Of a stretch of DNA of 64,000 bases, positions 36,951 through 46,446 are shown in pieces. Below the pieces are notes generated by a model. It searched no databases and was not told the DNA's origin. It worked only from the letters and a program-made list of their open reading frames with translations. The position numbers were made by a program, and so were the translations under genes. The first letter of the stretch is position 1; every line of letters starts with the position of its first letter. This DNA comes from Viridibacillus soli (GTDB lineage: Bacteria > Bacillota > Bacilli > Bacillales_A > Planococcaceae): the NCBI RefSeq assembly GCF_016612995.1, contig NZ_JAEOAH010000017.1, positions 78,453 to 142,452 on the forward strand. Direction: 5' to 3'.

Positions 36951-37259
36951 CTAAAAATCAAAAATTGAGTCACCGTTAGCGTCCTCTTCTTCAAGCTTAT
37001 TAGTAGTCAAGGAAGACGGCATTTGTGTTAGCATCAGCGGTTGTTGTGAATCAGTACTTTGAATCTGTAATGCCTCGTTCATTGGCTTACCAAGCGATTT
37101 CGACGGCGCCGTGGCAAACCCTGCTGATTTAGCTAGCACCACATCACATAATGCGCGAACCGCAGAAAGTGCTTCACGAATCTCCTGCTCATTTTGTGCT
37201 TGCTTAGCCTGCACCATATGCTTGTCAATTTCAGCAACAATCATTTCATGCGAAATCAT
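36951..37259 (-). CDS. ywdI: YwdI family protein
   Basis: A 102-residue protein of unknown function: N-terminal helical half (EMIVAEIDKHMVQAKQAQN), then a low-complexity Ser/Gln/Leu-rich tail ending in acidic residues. Its ATG overlaps the upstream gene by 4 bp (ATGA). Confidence 0.75.
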   Translation of the reverse strand: MISHEMIVAEIDKHMVQAKQAQNEQEIREALSAVRALCDVVLAKSAGFATAPSKSLGKPMNEALQIQSTDSQQPLMLTQMPSSLTTNKLEEEDANGDSIFDF

Positions 37260-37432
37260 TTGGCGGTTCCTCCCTGTTTCGGTTCAAATCTCAAACAATC
37301 AAGACCTGACGACTTCTTTACAATTACGGACGGTAGCTCCCTACTTTTGAATTGATATGCGCGACACCCTCTTGGACTCCGTTGATCCCAAGTAACAAAG
37401 AAATGCCTACATTTAAAACAACTCTCTTGCAT
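37256..37432 (-). CDS. Small Cys-rich protein (CxxC, putative zinc-binding)
   Basis: A 58-residue protein with CFKCRHFFVTWD and further Cys residues in RGCRAY and LDCLRFE, a pattern of four Cys fit for a metal site. Widespread uncharacterised small family. Start at 37432 (MQESCFKC), preceded by GAGGGGGAG; the ATG six codons earlier is less well placed. First gene of the ywdI-ywdK unit. Confidence 0.72.
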   Translation of the reverse strand: MQESCFKCRHFFVTWDQRSPRGCRAYQFKSRELPSVIVKKSSGLDCLRFEPKQGGTAK

Positions 37433-37525
37433 GACGCTCCCCCTCTTCATACTTCACTTTACCATGATTATAACAAACCATAAAGTGACGGGTTTTTGAC
37501 TTTAATGCAGAGGCCGTCCGGTTAG

Positions 37526-37972
37526 CTGCGATGACTGGGTGCTCTTTCTTCTATGACTCAGCTCAGCTGGGATGACTCAGACTCCTTCTTCTATGACTCA
37601 GCTCAGCTTTTATGACTCAGGCTTCTTCTTCTATGACTCAGGGCTCAGCTTTTATGACTCGCTCCTTCTTCTATGACGCCCAGCTCAGCTTTTATGACTC
37701 TCGCTCCTTCTTCTATGACTCAGCGCTCAGCTTTTATGACTCGCTCCTTCTTCTATGACGCCCAGCTCAGCTTTTATGACTCTCGCTCCTTCTTCTATGA
37801 CTCAGCGCTCAGCTTTTATGACTCGCTCCTTCTTCTATGACTCAGCTCAGCTTTTATACCTCAGGCTCCTTCTTCTATGACTCAGGGCTCAGCTTTTATG
37901 ACTCGCTCCTTCTTCTATGACTCAGAGCTCAGCTGGGATGACTCAGGCTCCTTCTTCTATGACTCAGCTCAG
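37526..37972. repeat. Tandem array of eleven 38-42 bp units
   Basis: Eleven direct units in 447 bp, each starting CTTTTATGACTC (CTGGG or CTGCG in units 1, 2 and 11) and ending in CTCAG. Unit lengths are 41, 40, 42, 40, 42, 40, 42, 38, 42, 40 and 40. Units 4+5 and 6+7 form an identical 82-bp block, showing recent duplication. Each unit has two ATGAC boxes 19 or 21 bp apart. Lengths are not multiples of three and reading frames shift, so it is unlikely to be coding. It lies between the ung terminator and the Cys-rich gene. Confidence 0.92.
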
Positions 37973-38009
37973 CCGTTATTTACGCTCAAAAACCGATATC
38001 TCTCCAAAC

Positions 38010-38042
38010 CAAAAGACCGCTCTTCTTTCAAAAGAGCGGTCT
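38010..38042 (-). terminator. Terminator of ung
   Basis: AGACCGCTCTT stem with its complement (38014-38024, 38032-38042), 9 bases after the ung stop codon; a short U tract follows on the minus strand. Confidence 0.8.
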
Positions 38043-38051
38043 CTCAAATCA

Positions 38052-38729
38052 TTACTTCGTCAAATCAAAATCAATTGGTGCTACTCCCCACTCTTTAAGC
38101 TGCGTGTTGATTTTAGAGTAAGGCTTGCTACCAAAAAAACCGCGATATGAACTAAGTGGGCTTGGATGTGGTGCTTCTATAATGGCGTGGAGGTTCGTAT
38201 CGATGAGACGTTTTTTCTGTTGTGCAGGTTTGCCCCAAAGTACGAATATGACTGGTTGCTCGCGTTCTGATAATTTTTGAATGACCGTATCTGTGAACTG
38301 CTCCCAGCCTTGTTTTCTATGCGAATGGGCTTGTCCTTCGCGCACTGTTAAGACGGTGTTTAACATAAGCACGCCTTGCTCTGCCCATTTTGTTAGTGTA
38401 CCGTCCTCTGGTATTGCGAAACCTAGGTCCGATTGCATTTCCTTCAGCATATTTTGCAAACTTGGTGGATGCTTCACGCCACATTTCACGGAAAAGCTCA
38501 TGCCATGCGCCTGGCCTGCTCCGTGATAAGGATCCTGGCCTAATATAACCACTTTTACATTGGCATATGGCGTATGGCGGAAAGCACTCCACATATCATC
38601 CATTGGTGGATATATTGTCTCTGTTGCATATTCATGCTTTAAAAATTCACGTAACTGTAAATAGTAGGGCTTTTCAAATTCGGCTTTTAGTACGTGTTCC
38701 CAATCATTATTGAAAATTTGCTTCGTCAT
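38052..38729 (-). CDS. ung: Uracil-DNA glycosylase
   Basis: Removes uracil from DNA. A 225-residue family I enzyme: VVILGQDPYHGAGQAHGMSFS holds the catalytic Asp, LMLNTVLTVR is the conserved core, and the leucine-loop motif HPSPLSSYRGFFG is near residue 190. Complete. It starts 6 nt after the DUF4230 gene and is probably co-transcribed. Confidence 0.96.
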   Translation of the reverse strand: MTKQIFNNDWEHVLKAEFEKPYYLQLREFLKHEYATETIYPPMDDMWSAFRHTPYANVKVVILGQDPYHGAGQAHGMSFSVKCGVKHPPSLQNMLKEMQSDLGFAIPEDGTLTKWAEQGVLMLNTVLTVREGQAHSHRKQGWEQFTDTVIQKLSEREQPVIFVLWGKPAQQKKRLIDTNLHAIIEAPHPSPLSSYRGFFGSKPYSKINTQLKEWGVAPIDFDLTK

Positions 38730-38735
38730 TAGTTT

Positions 38736-39482
38736 CTACTCCTTAAATTCAACCTTTACTTTATAGCCAACAAGTGCAAACATGTCAGATACAGAGCTCT
38801 GGACATTTTTCTTTGCTGTATTTAATACGCCTTGAGTTGTTGCTTCTTCAAGAATTTGTTTTTTTGCTTCATTTGCAAGTTCATAGGCTTCACTAATATC
38901 GGCCTTTTCACGGAAAAGACCTTCATTTGAAAAGACTTGCACATTGTCAAAATCAATTGTCGGCTCTCCCAAAATTTTTGCTCCAGGCAATGTAATTGTC
39001 GCCGTTTTCTTTTCTTCATTTAGCTTAATATCTGCTTCTGTAATTGTAGAGAAATCGACTCCTGCTTTCACACCGCCGGGAATGACAACGAGTAAATCTC
39101 TTTTCGTACCAGGTAAATTCAAACCGATTTCTTGGCCGAAGATTTTATTGTCAGAGCGTTCGATCATTACTTTTGTATGAGCCTCTGCTGTTGTCAGCTC
39201 ATTTAAATTTTGAATACGTTCAACAATAGAACCTTTACTTTCTGTAAAAGTGCTGCCTTTAATTAAGCTCATTGTTGCAAACGGCAATATAAATGCAATT
39301 GCGAGCACAATTATCGTTGCCCATACGTACCACTGAGTAAAAAAATTACGCATGTTACCTTTTTTCCTTAACTTTCTAAAATTCATCGGCTCTGTCGATT
39401 CAAGAATCGTTGCGCTTTGCTCTTCTAATTTTAATTCTTGTAATATCTTCTCTAGCTCTTGTATTTTTTTATTCGGAACCAT
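38736..39482 (-). CDS. DUF4230 membrane-anchored protein
   Basis: A 248-residue protein with a short N-terminal coiled-coil segment (KKIQELEKILQELKLEEQ), one membrane helix near 55-80, and an extracellular DUF4230 domain (about 100-245; LLVVIPGGVKAGVDFSTI). Function unknown. The ATG at 39482 has AGAGGG 6 nt upstream; the frame stays open for another hundred codons upstream, but that part has no start signal and is AT-rich. Confidence 0.78.
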   Translation of the reverse strand: MVPNKKIQELEKILQELKLEEQSATILESTEPMNFRKLRKKGNMRNFFTQWYVWATIIVLAIAFILPFATMSLIKGSTFTESKGSIVERIQNLNELTTAEAHTKVMIERSDNKIFGQEIGLNLPGTKRDLLVVIPGGVKAGVDFSTITEADIKLNEEKKTATITLPGAKILGEPTIDFDNVQVFSNEGLFREKADISEAYELANEAKKQILEEATTQGVLNTAKKNVQSSVSDMFALVGYKVKVEFKE

Positions 39483-39673
39483 CCTCATCCCTCTTTCTAT
39501 ATAATCTAAAAAGGAATTAACTATTCCCAAAAATCTAATTCGACATAATTCTACTATGTTCTTACCTATTATGGAAGTTTCTACACTTTTAATAAAGCCA
39601 ATTGGATTTAGTGGATACAGGCAATTTAGTTTAATATGATATTCGAGTACTATAGTGGAAAGGAGTTGGTGAA

Positions 39674-39937
39674 ATGGCTGATTTTCAGTGGCGAGAAAAG
39701 GTGAAAAAGATTGCGAATACAGCGGAAAGTGGACAACATGTTCCGGAGCAGGCAAAATCATTTGGCATCGGTTGTTTCTATGTATTTTTTGCATTAATTA
39801 TTTTACTTTTACTATTTTTAGCAATTGGTTTTATTCAAAAAGAGCATTACATAGTTGCTTGTATTGTGGGAATCCTTTGTATTAGTGGAATTATTGTCGT
39901 GCGAAGAATTATTAGTGCTGATCAATTACCAAAATAG
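39674..39937 (+). CDS. Small membrane protein, unknown
   Basis: An 87-residue protein with a polar N-terminus and two hydrophobic segments (about 36-57 and 61-77). AAAGGAG precedes the ATG at good spacing, supporting a real gene. No family recognised. Confidence 0.65.
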   Translation: MADFQWREKVKKIANTAESGQHVPEQAKSFGIGCFYVFFALIILLLLFLAIGFIQKEHYIVACIVGILCISGIIVVRRIISADQLPK

Positions 39938-40082
39938 CCTTATAAACTGACCATATCAAAAAGATGTTTTTTGACCATTTCATTCTAACCAGTTATTTCG
40001 TTATAATAGAAATATTCCATTACATTTTTCATTTTCAGAAAGTTTAATTAAATATATTTTTTTACTAAAGGAGTCTTTTTCA

Positions 40083-40916
40083 ATGTCACTAAAAAAAACG
40101 TTAACAATTGCCGGTACTGACGCTTCTGGCGGTGCGGGTTTACAAGCTGATTTAAAAACTTTTCAAGAGCACGGCACTTACGGTATGTGTGCAGTGACTG
40201 TTGTCGCTACAATGGATCCAGATAACAACTGGTCTCATGGCGTATATACTTTACCAATCGATGTGCTGCAAGCTCAATTAAAAACGACTTTATCAACAGG
40301 CATTGACGCTTTAAAAACAGGTATGATTTCAACTGCAGAAGCTATTCAGGTGACTGGTGAAGCGATTGCAAAATCTGGTACAACAAATGTTGTCATCGAC
40401 CCTGTGATGGTTTGTAAAGGTGAAGATGAAGTGTTGAATCCAGGAAACGTAGATGCTATGATCAAATACCTTCTACCACATGCACTTGTTACAACTCCGA
40501 ACCTTTTCGAAGCTGGACAACTTGCTGGTACAGGTACACCAAAATCTATCGAAGAAATGAAAGTCGCTGCACAAAAAATCCATGCACTTGGCGCTAAAAA
40601 TGTAGTCATTAAAGGCGGTAAAGCGTTGCAACATGAAAAAGCTGTTGACCTATTCTCAGATGGCGAAAAATTTATCCTGCTTGAAGCTGATAAAGTGGAT
40701 ACTACTTATAACCACGGTGCTGGTTGTACTTTCGCAGCTGCTGTAACAGCTAATCTTGCAAACGGTCTAACTGTTAAAGAAGCTGTTTTCGAAGCAAAAG
40801 AATTCGTTGCTGCTGCAATTGAACACGGTTGGAAACTAAACCAATTCGTAGGTCCTGTTATGCACGGTGCAAAAGGCGTTTACGGTGCTCCTACAATCAC
40901 TTCTACTGAAGTTTAA
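40083..40916 (+). CDS. pdxK: Pyridoxine/pyridoxal/HMP kinase (PdxK/ThiD family)
   Basis: Ribokinase-fold kinase of 277 residues: substrate region TIAGTDASGGAGLQADLKTF, VVIDPVMVCKG, and the anion-hole motif NHGAGCTFAAA near residue 213. The counterpart in B. subtilis (ywdB) acts on pyridoxal-type vitamers and hydroxymethylpyrimidine; the short form of the Gly loop fits that group. AAAGGAG precedes the ATG. Confidence 0.87.
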   Translation: MSLKKTLTIAGTDASGGAGLQADLKTFQEHGTYGMCAVTVVATMDPDNNWSHGVYTLPIDVLQAQLKTTLSTGIDALKTGMISTAEAIQVTGEAIAKSGTTNVVIDPVMVCKGEDEVLNPGNVDAMIKYLLPHALVTTPNLFEAGQLAGTGTPKSIEEMKVAAQKIHALGAKNVVIKGGKALQHEKAVDLFSDGEKFILLEADKVDTTYNHGAGCTFAAAVTANLANGLTVKEAVFEAKEFVAAAIEHGWKLNQFVGPVMHGAKGVYGAPTITSTEV

Positions 40917-40929
40917 TATTCAGCAACAT

Positions 40930-40964
40930 AACCTTCGTAATTTACTCATTGCGGAGGTTTTTTT
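40930..40964 (+). terminator. Terminator of pdxK
   Basis: AACCTTCGT pairs with GCGGAGGTT (two G-U pairs) and a T run follows. Confidence 0.8.
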
Positions 40965-41304
40965 GAAGGAAATTGACTGAATTCTAACGATGTCTACAAA
41001 TTTATGTTGGGACAACAGTTCTTTATGCAGAAAACACATTACTTTTTGTATAAACAGGCTGTCCATATTAAACAAACCACCTTTAATACATTCATACTCT
41101 TTTAAACACAGTAACAATCGACGAACATACTACGATTGTTACTTTTCCTAAGGTATATGTCCTTTTAATGTTAGAAAGTTATCTGCCAATTAAATTCGAC
41201 AATATGTGTAAATAAAATTTGTATTTTGAGCTTTCCAATCGCATTCATGCAAATTTTTCTCTATACTAAAGAATAGATTGCTAGCTGTTGGAAGGAGAAT
41301 TTAA
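40965..41304. other. Intergenic stretch without a recognised gene
   Basis: 340 bp of AT-rich sequence between the pdxK terminator and yojF. Possible promoter elements for yojF lie near 41,220-41,280, but none is near consensus. No repeat or RNA gene recognised. Confidence 0.5.
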
Positions 41305-41655
41305 TTGGAAATTGTACAAATAGAAAAGCTTCAGCAACTTCTTAATTCCTTTGCGAATAAAGATGTTTATATACATTTAGAGACGACGAACGGGGCTTAT
41401 GCCTCTCATTTTAATGAAAAAGTATTCAACGCTGGTGCATTTATCCGTAACATAAAACTCCAATATGAATTGGGTAAAGTTACAGCAGATGCTCCTCATC
41501 GCGTTGGTTTGAAACTGGCTCATGGTTGGGTTTATGCACAAGGCATCACTCACTATGAAATAGACGAACAAAACCGCTTGTTAATGGCTGGACATGATTA
41601 TGACGGCAAATTAGCAGTGGCACTTGAAATTAGCAAAACACCATTTACTTATTAA
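41305..41655 (+). CDS. yojF: YojF family protein (DUF1806)
   Basis: A 116-residue protein of unknown function found next to bshB2 in Bacillales. TTG start, preceded by GAAGGAG at 8 nt. Beta-rich pattern (KDVYIHLETTNGAY; VGLKLAHGWVYAQGITHYEID). Sixteen bases separate it from bshB2, so it is likely co-transcribed and may be linked to bacillithiol metabolism. Confidence 0.85.
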   Translation: MEIVQIEKLQQLLNSFANKDVYIHLETTNGAYASHFNEKVFNAGAFIRNIKLQYELGKVTADAPHRVGLKLAHGWVYAQGITHYEIDEQNRLLMAGHDYDGKLAVALEISKTPFTY

Positions 41656-41671
41656 TTAAGGAGTGATTCAG

Positions 41672-42367
41672 ATGGCACTACAACCTGAACGACATGTACT
41701 TGTCGTATTCCCCCACCCTGATGATGAAGCATTTGGTGTTTCTGGCACCATCTCAACTTATGTCAATCAAGGTACACCTGTCACATATGCATGCTTAACA
41801 CTTGGCGAAATGGGACGTAATCTTGGGAATCCCGCATTTGCGACACGTGAATCTTTACCTTTAGTCCGTAAAAAAGAATTGCAGGCTGCATGCGATGCAA
41901 TGGGCGTTACAGATTTGCGCATGATGGGATTACGCGATAAAACAGTAGAATTCGAAGACGACGAGAAAATGGTTCAAATGATGACCAACTTGATCGAAGA
42001 ATTGAATCCTTCGTTAATCATCACATTCTATCCAAACTATGCCGTACACCCTGATCACGAAGCAACTGCTCGTGCTGTTGTACGTGCTGTTCGCCGTTTG
42101 CCTGAAGAACGACGTCCGAAGTTACATGGCGTGGCATTTGCGAACAATACAGGTGAAGGTCTTGGTGAAGCGGATATTGTCAATGATATTCGTGAAGTAC
42201 GTGAGCAAAAAATTGGCGCTTTGCGTGCCCATATTTCTCAAACTGCTTGGATGCTTGAAGAAAATGAAAAGCGCCTTGCTGCTGGGGAACCAGAAGCTGA
42301 AAATTGGTTAACTTTCGAACGCTTTTTCAAATATCGCTGGCATGAAGATTTTGAAGAGCAATTTTAA
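41672..42367 (+). CDS. bshB2: Bacillithiol biosynthesis deacetylase BshB2
   Basis: Zinc-dependent N-deacetylase of the LmbE/PIG-L family that deacetylates GlcNAc-malate in bacillithiol synthesis. 231 residues; metal and catalytic motif PHPDDEAFG at about 14-22 and HPDHEAT near 127. The ATG at 41672 follows AAGGAG; an ATG-like frame start three codons upstream lies inside the ribosome binding region. Confidence 0.9.
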   Translation: MALQPERHVLVVFPHPDDEAFGVSGTISTYVNQGTPVTYACLTLGEMGRNLGNPAFATRESLPLVRKKELQAACDAMGVTDLRMMGLRDKTVEFEDDEKMVQMMTNLIEELNPSLIITFYPNYAVHPDHEATARAVVRAVRRLPEERRPKLHGVAFANNTGEGLGEADIVNDIREVREQKIGALRAHISQTAWMLEENEKRLAAGEPEAENWLTFERFFKYRWHEDFEEQF

Positions 42368-42567
42368 AAAGATAAAATTATTTTTCTTGCTTTCTTTTAA
42401 AGAAAGATTGCAAGGAAAGTTTTATTTTCCAATAAACCAGTACTCTATAAAATTTCACGCTCATTATTATCTGAAAAGTATGACTTTTGTCCAAACTATT
42501 TACATATGAATGTAAACTCTTTATGATGAATAAATATTCAAATAAAAAATGAGGTATTTAATATAAA

Positions 42568-43923
42568 ATGAAAAAATTCCCTGTATCTACTTGGCTATTG
42601 TTTATAATCCCTTCAATTATCGGGGTATTCTTATTTATGACGCCAATAAAAACAGCTGATGGCTGGAAGGTTCCTATCGCAATTTTGGCAAATTTACTTG
42701 CCGGTTCAGTGGTTTCCTTTATTTCTTGGTTTACTATTTTTATCTTTTTGATTGCAGCATTAGGTTCCGTTGCCTATCAGTTTATCCCGCAAAAAGATCC
42801 TAAAAAACCAACTATGTTCGATGGTATTTTCCGTGTAAACTGGTTTTGGACAATTACACGTGTACTAGGCTTTATCTTTGGGTTAATGGTTGTCATGGAT
42901 TTTGGTCCTAGCGCAATTCGTAATGAGGGCACCGGTGGCTTGTTAATGAATCCTGATGATGGCCTTGTTACATTCCTATTCACAATTTTCCTATTCGCAG
43001 GTTTACTATTACCATTCTTAACTGAATTTGGCTTACTTGAATTCTTCGGTACAATGATGGTTAAAATCATGCGTCCATTATTCAAAATTCCAGGACGTTC
43101 TTCAATCGATGCATTAGCCTCTTGGATTGGTGACGGTACAATCGGTGTACTTTTAACAAATAGACAATATGAAGAAGGCAATTATACGCAAAAGGAAGCT
43201 TCGATTATTGCAACTTCCTTTTCAATCGTATCAATTACATTCTGTATCGTCGTTATTGATGCAGTTGATTTAGGTCGATATTTCATCCCGTTTTACGGTT
43301 CTGTTGTGCTTTGTGGTTTGGTATTGGCATTTATCATGCCTCGTATTTATCCACTTTCTAAGAAAAAGAATACGTATATTAATGGACAAGAGATTGATTT
43401 AGAACGCGAGAAATTACCTAAAGGATATAATATGTTCACTCATGGTTTAGAAAATGCGTTGAAGACCGCTGAGCGTAACCGTAAATTCAGCAAATTCTTT
43501 GTTGATGGCTTCAAAAATGTTTTAGATATGTGGTTCGGTGTTGCACCTATCGTAATGGCATTTGGTACAATTGCTTTAATGCTTGCTGAATTCACTGGTG
43601 TCTTTACTTTCTTAGGAAAACCATTTGAACCAATTTTAACAGTACTCGGTTTACCAGAAGCTTCCGAAGCTGCACAAACAATGGTTGTAGGATTTGCTGA
43701 TATGTTCCTACCAACTATTATAGGTGCTGGTATTGAATCAGATTTGACACGCTTTGTCATCGCTGGTGTTTCTGTTTCTCAATTGATCTACATGTCTGAA
43801 GTTGGTGGCTTAATTCTTGGTACGAAAATCCCGCTTAACTTTTTCGAGTTGATCATTATTTTCTTATTGCGTACATTGATCTCTTTACCAATTATCGCTG
43901 GTATTGGACATTTAATCTTTTAA
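42568..43923 (+). CDS. YjiH-family membrane protein with nucleoside-recognition (Gate) domains
   Basis: A 451-residue protein with about ten hydrophobic segments and two Gate-like repeats (PFLTEFGLLEFFGTMM; MVVGFADMFLPTIIGAG). Related to nucleoside-recognition and spore-maturation membrane proteins; a transport role is likely, but the substrate is unknown. The ATG has GAGG about 13 nt upstream. Confidence 0.82.
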   Translation: MKKFPVSTWLLFIIPSIIGVFLFMTPIKTADGWKVPIAILANLLAGSVVSFISWFTIFIFLIAALGSVAYQFIPQKDPKKPTMFDGIFRVNWFWTITRVLGFIFGLMVVMDFGPSAIRNEGTGGLLMNPDDGLVTFLFTIFLFAGLLLPFLTEFGLLEFFGTMMVKIMRPLFKIPGRSSIDALASWIGDGTIGVLLTNRQYEEGNYTQKEASIIATSFSIVSITFCIVVIDAVDLGRYFIPFYGSVVLCGLVLAFIMPRIYPLSKKKNTYINGQEIDLEREKLPKGYNMFTHGLENALKTAERNRKFSKFFVDGFKNVLDMWFGVAPIVMAFGTIALMLAEFTGVFTFLGKPFEPILTVLGLPEASEAAQTMVVGFADMFLPTIIGAGIESDLTRFVIAGVSVSQLIYMSEVGGLILGTKIPLNFFELIIIFLLRTLISLPIIAGIGHLIF

Positions 43924-43926
43924 TCA

Positions 43927-43972
43927 AATAAAGAAGGGCAGTCTTATTTAAAAGATTGCCCTTCTTTATTTT
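43927..43972 (+). terminator. Terminator of the YjiH gene
   Basis: Long stem (AAAGAAGGGCAGTCTT with its complement, one G-U) and a T tract. A second hairpin (43,989-44,017) lies just downstream, facing the helicase gene. Confidence 0.88.
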
Positions 43973-44083
43973 TAAAGTAACTACCATTCGTATTCAGAAA
44001 CACCCATTCTGAATACGTTAATAACGTTCTTTTTTTGTTACACTTTTAAATAAGGTAGTTCCTTTACAGCTGGCAATAGATAC

Positions 44084-46249
44084 TTATTCTTCTATATGAC
44101 AAAGGAACCCTTGCTTTAGGCAAACATCAATCATAAATTTCTTATAACCTACAGATTCAAATTCGACACCAATGGCTTGTCCACTCACCTCTAGTATTTC
44201 TCCTTTACCAAACACATGATGTTCTACATTGCTATTTAGCTGCAAATCTTCTTTTTTAGTAATGGCATTTACGGGAATATCTCGGGCGTGTTTACTTTCC
44301 CGAAAACTAGTTTCCTTTTTCACTAATGATTTCCCTTTCACTAAACGATGGACACTTTTTAAAAACAAGGATTCCGCTACATGTTCATCGTCCTTTAAAT
44401 GATAGGTGAGTAGCTCCAAATGCTTGCGAGCTCGAGTCATCCCTACATAAAAAAGCCGTACTGCTTCCTCAATAGGCTCGTTATTATCCTCATCCTGCTG
44501 CTTTAAATCATCCTTTGAAGGGATAATTCCATCTACGAGATCAATCATATATACGTTGTCATACTCTAATCCCTTTGCGCTATGCAAAGTAGATAAAGTG
44601 ACAACATCACGCCCTTTGTTTGACCAGGACGTTTTCATAATTTCTTCTAATTCTTTTAGCCGCTTTGCGAACGCTTCAAGATTTGGCAGACCGACCGCAA
44701 TATGCTCTAGCTGATTGAGTACACCTAATAAGCCTTCCTCATTGAATCCTAAATGTTCTGCCGTGTTGCGAATAGATTTTTCATAACCGAGGTTTTTACG
44801 AATGATTTTTATCGCTTCTTCTGGATCTAGTATGTTTATCTTTTTAATTAATTGCTTTGTTTTTTTCAATGCCTGCTCCTGGTAATCTGCATGTCTAACC
44901 TCCTGGAGTTGGTCAAAGACTGATGTTTGGTTATTATTATTTTTCAAATAAACCATTTGTTTTTTCGTAATATAGGCATTCATTTTCGTATGCACTTTTT
45001 CTAGAATATCTACGCGTGTATCGTTATAAGAAAGGCGCATAAAGTTTAGCATATCTTCTACAATCCAATGGCGGAAAAACTTCAAATCTACGTCCTTCAT
45101 ATAAAATGGTAAACCTGCTTTATTTAACTTATCCACTAAACGGATTGCCGAAGAATTATTACGATATAAGATGGCTGTTTCTTGCGGGTTACTGCTCTTT
45201 TCAATTTCTTGAACCACATAGTTAAGCTGTAGTTCATAGCGCTGCATATTATGAATTTCAATGGGCTTACCGGCAGGATTTTCCGTGAACATTTCCTTAG
45301 CGTAGCGCTTTGGGTTACGTTTAATGAAGTCATTGGCTGTTTTTACGATTTCTGGTGTAGAGCGATAGTTTTGTGTCATTGTTAGAATTTTAGCTTGAGG
45401 ATAATTTTTTTCAAACTCTAATAGCTTCTGGACGTCTGAGCCACGCCACATGAAGATCGATTGGTCATCGTCTGCTACGACACAAAGATTATTTTGTGGC
45501 TTAGCTAATAGAGTAATGATATCATGCTGTATCACGGAATTATCCTGGCTCTCATCAGTCAAAATATACTCAAAACGATGCTGATATTTCGTTCGAATTT
45601 GCTCGTCATCTTGTAAAATCCTCAAGCAGTATGTGAGCATATCATCAAAATCAAGGAGCAGATGCTGCGGGTTCTGTGTTTTGAATTGCTCATACGCTTT
45701 GTACATATCAGAAATGCCTGAGATGGATGATTTCACAGAGCCCAGCTGCTCACTAGAAAGCATGCGATTTTTCACATAGCTAATGTAGGTGAGGAGCTCG
45801 TCCATTTCATCTTCGGTTGGGTTTGTATTTTTCATTTCTGTGAATATATTACGCAGTATCATCTTCTTATGAAGAGGTACATCATTGCCCCCTTCAACCA
45901 GTTGAAATGTTAGATGTTGCTTTGCAAAGTATTCACGCACTACTTGGAAAGAAAAGCTATGAATTGTAGAGAAATGTACTTTCTCATGGGTAAGTTTACC
46001 GAAGAATTGATCGAAGCGCTGCGCCATATCTTGTGCGGAGGCTTTACTGAATGTAATTGCAAGGATCGCTTGTGCGGGAACTTTCTTTACTAATAGTAAA
46101 TAGCCAATTTTCATATTCAATGTCGTCGTTTTTCCAGAGCCGGGCGATGCTAATAATAATAAAGGCCCATCTGAATAACGGACTGCCTGTTTTTGCACGT
46201 CATTTAAGGAAACGCCCGTATGTTGTTGCATTTTTTCGAAGAAGTTCAT
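44084..46249 (-). CDS. UvrD/Rep-type superfamily 1A helicase
   Basis: A 721-residue ATP-dependent 3'-5' DNA helicase. Walker A ASPGSGKTTT near 30-39; motif Ia ITFSKASAQDM; motif II YILTDESQD; motif III DDQSIFMWRGS; motif IV TQNYRST; motif V LSTLHSAKGLEYDNVYMID; motif VI VRLFYVGMTRARK. The C-terminal 60 residues resemble the short tail found in small UvrD-like proteins. ATG at 46249 (MNFFEKMQQHTG), 12 nt after AAAGGA; the frame is open ten codons further. Distinct from pcrA by context (no ligA or pcrB). Confidence 0.9.
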   Translation of the reverse strand: MNFFEKMQQHTGVSLNDVQKQAVRYSDGPLLLLASPGSGKTTTLNMKIGYLLLVKKVPAQAILAITFSKASAQDMAQRFDQFFGKLTHEKVHFSTIHSFSFQVVREYFAKQHLTFQLVEGGNDVPLHKKMILRNIFTEMKNTNPTEDEMDELLTYISYVKNRMLSSEQLGSVKSSISGISDMYKAYEQFKTQNPQHLLLDFDDMLTYCLRILQDDEQIRTKYQHRFEYILTDESQDNSVIQHDIITLLAKPQNNLCVVADDDQSIFMWRGSDVQKLLEFEKNYPQAKILTMTQNYRSTPEIVKTANDFIKRNPKRYAKEMFTENPAGKPIEIHNMQRYELQLNYVVQEIEKSSNPQETAILYRNNSSAIRLVDKLNKAGLPFYMKDVDLKFFRHWIVEDMLNFMRLSYNDTRVDILEKVHTKMNAYITKKQMVYLKNNNNQTSVFDQLQEVRHADYQEQALKKTKQLIKKINILDPEEAIKIIRKNLGYEKSIRNTAEHLGFNEEGLLGVLNQLEHIAVGLPNLEAFAKRLKELEEIMKTSWSNKGRDVVTLSTLHSAKGLEYDNVYMIDLVDGIIPSKDDLKQQDEDNNEPIEEAVRLFYVGMTRARKHLELLTYHLKDDEHVAESLFLKSVHRLVKGKSLVKKETSFRESKHARDIPVNAITKKEDLQLNSNVEHHVFGKGEILEVSGQAIGVEFESVGYKKFMIDVCLKQGFLCHIEE

Positions 46250-46446
46250 GTCTATTCGTAATCCTTTCCGTTCATTCATACTGTTGCTTCTATTATAGCT
46301 TAAGCTAGTTGGAAACGCTTTTTTGCCCGCTTAAACACAAAATTACGAAACATTTAGAATTAACTCAATATTTAGTCCATTCAGCATGTATAATATGTTA
46401 AAATAAATAAATGCAATTTAAGGAATCGGAGGTTAGATGAATAATT

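Noticed and set aside
37526..37972. CRISPR array
   Set aside because: Units are contiguous direct repeats without unique spacers, and no cas genes are near.
37877..38150. Repeat-derived open frames on the plus strand that read FFYDS-like peptides
   Set aside because: They arise from the tandem array, have no ribosome binding site, change frame with unit length, and run into the ung terminator.
38736..39794. 352-codon version of the DUF4230 protein
   Set aside because: The first 104 codons have no start signal and an unusual composition; a well-spaced AGAGGG supports the ATG at 39482.
43989..44017. Terminator for the helicase gene
   Set aside because: The 11-bp stem is perfect, but no U run follows it on the minus strand, so I do not list it as that gene's terminator.
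46320..46446. T-box leader before ilvA
   Set aside because: No specifier-stem or T-box core sequence (GGGTGG-type) and no terminator before the gene.
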